Positions 23,002 to 26,874 of a stretch of DNA of 26,874 nucleotides are shown here, piece by piece. The position numbers and the translations under genes are program-made. Source of the stretch: JACMQX01 sp044225675 (lineage in GTDB: Bacteria > Pseudomonadota > Gammaproteobacteria > Burkholderiales > Burkholderiaceae_C); contig JBGAIH010000047.1 of NCBI GenBank assembly GCA_044225675.1, positions 1-26,874 on the forward strand, read 5' to 3'. Below the pieces are notes generated by a model. It saw only the letters and a program-made list of their open reading frames with translations. It was not told the origin of the DNA and ran no database searches. How positions within the stretch are numbered: position 1 is the first letter of the stretch; each line of letters opens with the position of its first letter.

Positions 23002-23037
23002 CGCCGGTATGCGCGCCGGTAAGTGCGCCGGTATTTG
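23002..23037. repeat. Three iterated cgccggta elements with 12-bp period
   Basis: The octamer cgccggta occurs at 23002, 23014 and 23026, each followed by a different four-base spacer (tgcg, agtg, tttg). A half-matching accggc at 22991 faces the first copy as an inverted repeat. This is in the non-coding stretch between purH and the RHS gene (22945-23221), otherwise without genes. Regular spacing near one DNA turn suggests protein binding, or simple tandem duplication. Confidence 0.75.
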
Positions 23038-23221
23038 CGCCGCGGTTTCGGGAACGAGGTTTCGGTGGAGCGGCCTGGCCTCATCTCCGACCTAGTCCAT
23101 CCGACCCCTGCGCAGCGTATCCGTGCGTTCCTAGAATGCGGCGCAGCGCGGCCCGGTGGCTGCTCTTTGCCCCGCCAATGCAGTACCGGCGGCTTTCCAC
23201 AAGCCTGCGATACAGGACTGC

Positions 23222-26200
23222 ATGAGCGAATTTGCCTCTCCAACCGTTTCCGTTGCCGGCGCCCTGTCGCGCGATCTGGCTGCCAATCTCTCCCGCCTGC
23301 TGGATCGCCTGTTTGGCGCGTGGATGCTGACCCTGTGCATGCTGGGGGCCTCGATGGGCGCGCATGCGCAAAGTCAGCCGCTGCCAGACCTGAGCGGGCT
23401 CGTGGCGCCGTGCACGGCGCTGTACATGTCCACGCATAACAGGAGCTGCAGCCTGATCACGGGGTACCTCGACAAACCTCCGTCTGACGACCGCTGCTAT
23501 GGGCTGCCGTGCGCGAGCGGGCCGGGTCGCTACGTTCAGGTTGGCGCCGGCGGCCCGGGCCAATACGTCTACTCCTTTGCATTCGTGCCGGACGATGCCG
23601 TTCTTGACGTGCAGGGTGCAAGCCAGACGCGTGCGCTGCCGGCGGGTCCCGCGCTGCCGTACCAGGTCAAGGTTCGCCAGGGCCGCTGGAGCCTGCCCAA
23701 CGCCTGGGTGGAGTTGCGGGTGGGCGAAGACGGCGGCGTCCAAAGCGCCATCACCGACGAAAGGGGCGACACCGCTTTCACCTACGTGCCGCCATCGCGG
23801 CGGGCTACCACGGTCCACCTCATCATCAGCTGCTCGGGTTGCATCAACCGGGTCGAGCGCGAGGTGCAGGTGCTGCCCTGCAACATCTGCGATGGCTTGG
23901 TGGGCAACCCCATTGCCACGGGGACCGGCGAGAAACTGCAGATGGAGCAGGACTGGCAGGATGAGGGGGCGCACCCGCTGCACCTGCAGCGCCACTACCG
24001 CAGCGGGGGCAGCTCGCCGGTGGGCCTGGGGCCGGGCTGGAGCCACAGCTACGCGGCACAGGCCTGGGTGGGCGAGCGGCAAGCCTTCGTTCAACTGGGC
24101 ACGGGCTGGCGCGTGCTCTTCAAGCGCGAGCAGCCGGGGCAGGCGTGGGTGGCCGACACCGGAGGCGACCGGCTGGAGACCGGTCCCCGAGGCCCGGTCT
24201 TCGTGCGCGCGGCCGACGACAGCCGCTGGCAATTCGAGGGCGGCCAGCTCGTTGCCATCAGCCAGCGCAATGGCTGGACCATGCAGCTGACCTATGACAG
24301 GCAGGGGCGGCTGGCGCGCGTGACCAACGCCTTCGGCCGCAGCCTGGGGCTGACCTACGACGCGGCCGGACGCATCATCAGCATCACCCCGCCCGGCGCG
24401 ACCGAGGGGGCGCTCGGCTACAGCTACGACGCGGCCGGACGGCTTGCCGCCGTCCGCTACCCGGACGGGACTGTGCGCGGCTACCTCTACGAAGACCCGC
24501 GCTGGCCCGAGGCGCTCACGGGCATCGTTGACGAAGCTGGCGAGCGCTGGGCGCGCTTTGCCTACGATGCGCAGGGCCGGGCGGTGGCCACCAGCCATGG
24601 GTTGGAGGCGCAAAGCTACAGCATCGGCTACCCGCAGGGGCCGTGGGGTGGCGCGGCCATCGAGCGCGGCCAGATCCACCTGGGCGCGCTGCCCGAAGGG
24701 CTGTACAGCGACAACGTCCTGATCAGCGGTCCCGATGGGCGTAGCCAACGCCTGAACTTCCAGGGTGGCGAGGGCACCCTGCGCGTCTCGGGCGCCCAAA
24801 GCGTGCTGGACGGTCAGCGCGTTGCCGCGAGCGAGCCCGGCCCGTTCAACCTGCCGGCCAGCGAGGTGGACTTTGCCGGCAACCGCACCACCTACGGCTG
24901 GGACATCCAGCGCCGCCTGCCCCTGCAAGTCACCCGCGCGGCGGGCCAGCCGGAGGCCTTGACCACCGAGACCCAGTGGCACCCCCAGTGGCGACTGCCC
25001 GCTCTCATCACCGAGCCCGGGCTGAGCACCGCCTTCGCCTATGATCAACGCGGCAACCTGGTCAGCCAGACCGAGACCGACACCACCACGGGCCAGAGCC
25101 GGCGCCAGGCGTGGACGTGGGACGCGCGGGGCCTGCCGGCCAGCTACACCGACGCGACCGGCGCCACCTGGCGCTGGGAACACGACGACGCGGGCAACCG
25201 CACCTTGGCCGTCGACCCGCTGGGCCAGCAAACCCGCTGGGAACACGATGCAGTCGGCCGCATCATCCGGGAAATCCGGCCGGGCCAGCCGGTGGCATCC
25301 CCACCGGGCCGGGCTCAGCAGGATGCGGTCCTGCCCACAAGCCGCACCATCGCCTCCACCTGGGACGCACGCGGGCGGCTGCTCAGCCGGACGGTCACCG
25401 GTGCCGACCTGCAGCCGGAAACCACCGCCTGGACCTATACGTTGCAGGGCCGCATCGCCACGACCACCCTCCCTTCGGGCCAGCGCCTGGGCTACAGCTA
25501 CGATGCGGCAGGCCGCCTCGTGGCCATCGAAGACGGCCGGGGCAACCGCATCGACTACACCCTGGACGGCCAGGGCAACCGGCTCAGCGAGCAACTGCGC
25601 GACCCGCAGGGCCAGCTCGTGTGGCTGGGCCGGCGCGTCATCAATGGCCTGAACCAGACGCAGACCGTTCTGGGCGCTGCCGGGCAGGCCACGCAACTGG
25701 CCTACGACCCCAACGGCGAGCCCATCAGCCTCAGCGACCCGCTGAACCAGACCACGCGCCAGAGCCTGGACGCGCTCGGCCGCGTCGGCGTCGTCACCTT
25801 CGCTGACGGCGCCAGTGCCAGCCACCGCTGGAGCCCGCAGAACCGGCTGCAGCAGCTCACAGACCCCAAGGGCGTGGCGACGGGCTACACGTACAACGGG
25901 TTTGGGGAACTGCTGGCCGAGAGCAGCCCGGACAGCGGCGCCACCGTCTACGGCCGCGATGGTGCGGGGCGTGTCAGCTCGGTGCAGGACGCTCGGGGCC
26001 AGCAGCAGCGCATTGGCCGCGATGGGCTGGGTCGGCCCACCGACATCCAGGCCACCGAATTGCGCACCGGTGCGGATCACACCGTCCACCTGAGCTACGA
26101 CGGCACAGGGGAGCTCGCTGCCATCGACGAGCCGGGCGGCAGCACCCGGCTGGTGCACGACGCCCAGGGCCGAGTCGTTGCGAAGACCCAGAGCGTCAAC

Positions 26201-26874
26201 GACAACCCCACGGCCCCCAGCCAGTATGCAGTGCGCTACTTCTACAGCGGCGGGTTGCTGTCGGGCCTCACCTATCCCAGTGGCCTGAACGTGCAGTACC
26301 GGCGCAGCCAGGGCCGCATCATCGGGGTGGACGTGCAGGAGCCGGGCACGATCGTCAACAGCCGCACGCCCAAGCCGGTACAGCCCTTCCTCACCGGGCT
26401 GAGCCACACGGCACTGGGCCAGCCGCAAAGCTGGCAGTGGGCCAGCGGCGCGCGGGCCGAGCGCCGCTTTGATGCCGATGCCCGCATGACGGCCACCGAG
26501 TTCGCCCGCTACACCTGGGACGCGGCCAGCCGCATCACCGCCATCACCCAGCTGCTCTGGGTGACGTCGGCAACGGCCGGTACAAGTACCGGCGCAGGCA
26601 CCGGCACAACCGGCCCCCTCACCGGCCCCGTCGGCCTGAGCACCACCGAGCTGAACTGGACGGTCGGCTACGACAGCCGCAACCGCATCACGTCCATGGG
26701 GCGGGACGGCTCCGACAGCCGCTACACCTACGACGCCAACAGCAACCGGCTCAGCGCCATCAGCACCGTCATCCGCGAGGCGGATCTGGGGGATGGCCTG
26801 GGAGGTGAAGTGATCGGCGACCTGAGCAGTGGCCTGATCGGCGAGCCTGGCGCGTCAGGCGCCCGCAGCACGGG
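23222..26874 (+). CDS. Exported RHS/YD-repeat protein, 3' end outside window
   Basis: The first 1217 codons of a large RHS protein; the C-terminal end, usually the variable toxin or effector part, is missing. The N-terminus is a signal peptide with a long n-region (1-33), a hydrophobic core (34-46) and a likely cut after AHA (49/50). Residues of about 50-225 are Cys-rich and include an Ig-like segment (LPYQVKVRQGRWSLPNAWVE to DERGDTAFTYVPP) and two CxxC pairs (SCSGC, PCNIC). From 228 the DUF6531-type entry GNPIATGTGEKLQ begins, followed by many YD repeats (LTYDAAGRI, YSYDAAGRL, WTWDARGLP, YTYNGFGEL, YTYDANSNR). A Thr/Gly-rich insert lies at about 1115-1142. No PAAR domain is present, so export is more likely Sec-dependent than type VI. 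A weak agga precedes the ATG; an in-frame GTG at 23156 is possible. Confidence 0.92.
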   Translation, partial: MSEFASPTVSVAGALSRDLAANLSRLLDRLFGAWMLTLCMLGASMGAHAQSQPLPDLSGLVAPCTALYMSTHNRSCSLITGYLDKPPSDDRCYGLPCASGPGRYVQVGAGGPGQYVYSFAFVPDDAVLDVQGASQTRALPAGPALPYQVKVRQGRWSLPNAWVELRVGEDGGVQSAITDERGDTAFTYVPPSRRATTVHLIISCSGCINRVEREVQVLPCNICDGLVGNPIATGTGEKLQMEQDWQDEGAHPLHLQRHYRSGGSSPVGLGPGWSHSYAAQAWVGERQAFVQLGTGWRVLFKREQPGQAWVADTGGDRLETGPRGPVFVRAADDSRWQFEGGQLVAISQRNGWTMQLTYDRQGRLARVTNAFGRSLGLTYDAAGRIISITPPGATEGALGYSYDAAGRLAAVRYPDGTVRGYLYEDPRWPEALTGIVDEAGERWARFAYDAQGRAVATSHGLEAQSYSIGYPQGPWGGAAIERGQIHLGALPEGLYSDNVLISGPDGRSQRLNFQGGEGTLRVSGAQSVLDGQRVAASEPGPFNLPASEVDFAGNRTTYGWDIQRRLPLQVTRAAGQPEALTTETQWHPQWRLPALITEPGLSTAFAYDQRGNLVSQTETDTTTGQSRRQAWTWDARGLPASYTDATGATWRWEHDDAGNRTLAVDPLGQQTRWEHDAVGRIIREIRPGQPVASPPGRAQQDAVLPTSRTIASTWDARGRLLSRTVTGADLQPETTAWTYTLQGRIATTTLPSGQRLGYSYDAAGRLVAIEDGRGNRIDYTLDGQGNRLSEQLRDPQGQLVWLGRRVINGLNQTQTVLGAAGQATQLAYDPNGEPISLSDPLNQTTRQSLDALGRVGVVTFADGASASHRWSPQNRLQQLTDPKGVATGYTYNGFGELLAESSPDSGATVYGRDGAGRVSSVQDARGQQQRIGRDGLGRPTDIQATELRTGADHTVHLSYDGTGELAAIDEPGGSTRLVHDAQGRVVAKTQSVNDNPTAPSQYAVRYFYSGGLLSGLTYPSGLNVQYRRSQGRIIGVDVQEPGTIVNSRTPKPVQPFLTGLSHTALGQPQSWQWASGARAERRFDADARMTATEFARYTWDAASRITAITQLLWVTSATAGTSTGAGTGTTGPLTGPVGLSTTELNWTVGYDSRNRITSMGRDGSDSRYTYDANSNRLSAISTVIREADLGDGLGGEVIGDLSSGLIGEPGASGARST

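Noticed and set aside
23132..23137. TAGAAT hexamer as a -10 for the RHS gene
   Set aside because: Only a poor -35 (TGCGCA) lies 17 bases upstream, and such a hexamer is expected by chance in 277 bases.
23081..26428. A 1115-codon open frame antisense to the RHS gene
   Set aside because: It mirrors the RHS codons, has no domain motif and runs past the RHS start. The sense strand carries clear YD repeats; high GC explains the lack of antisense stops.

Overview
The window is very GC-rich, tightly packed chromosomal DNA. It most likely comes from a betaproteobacterium of the order Burkholderiales, probably Comamonadaceae. That is inferred from the phenylacetate genes, the dusB-fis-purH order, the UbiH variant with a CEGRA segment, the ECF sigma/von Willebrand lipoprotein pair, and overall codon use; no marker gene proves it. 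I see no rRNA, tRNA, CRISPR array or insertion sequence. A 40-base run of N interrupts paaG.

Layout. (1) 1-3056: a lipoprotein with a von Willebrand A domain (cut by the window edge) diverges from an ECF-type sigma factor. The sigma gene overlaps a single-span membrane protein that looks like its anti-sigma partner and carries five separate in-frame tandem repeats. (2) 3084-6693: phenylacetate catabolism. An enoyl-CoA hydratase diverges from paaG-paaI-paaK across an intergenic region holding a TetR-type palindrome. (3) 6706-11721, minus strand: a UbiH-type hydroxylase, DsbC, an M61 peptidase and an overlapping TonB-shaped DUF3108 protein. (4) 11787-15815: a MOSC protein, a 7TM-DISM receptor whose GGDEF domain has lost its catalytic residues but keeps the c-di-GMP inhibitory-site motif, and ychF. 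(5) 15933-17658: an iron-sulfur (6-4) photolyase of the PhrB/FeS-BCP class, translationally coupled to a DUF2256 zinc-ribbon-like protein. (6) 17761-19885: an unrecognised lipoprotein and a YqaA membrane protein. (7) 20070-22944: dusB-fis-purH, a core operon. (8) 23222 to the end: a large exported RHS/YD-repeat protein with a cysteine-rich, Ig-like N-terminus, running off the window.

How the genes work together. PaaK activates phenylacetate to its CoA ester; PaaG isomerises the ring epoxide to the oxepin; the hydratase probably acts in the lower beta-oxidation-like steps; PaaI removes stalled thioesters. DsbC, the M61 peptidase, the DUF3108 protein and several lipoproteins are envelope proteins. 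The parts closest to undescribed biology are the secreted RHS protein with its unusual N-terminus, the sigma/low-complexity membrane protein/von Willebrand lipoprotein locus, and the degenerate GGDEF receptor. None can be called a proven new system from sequence alone.
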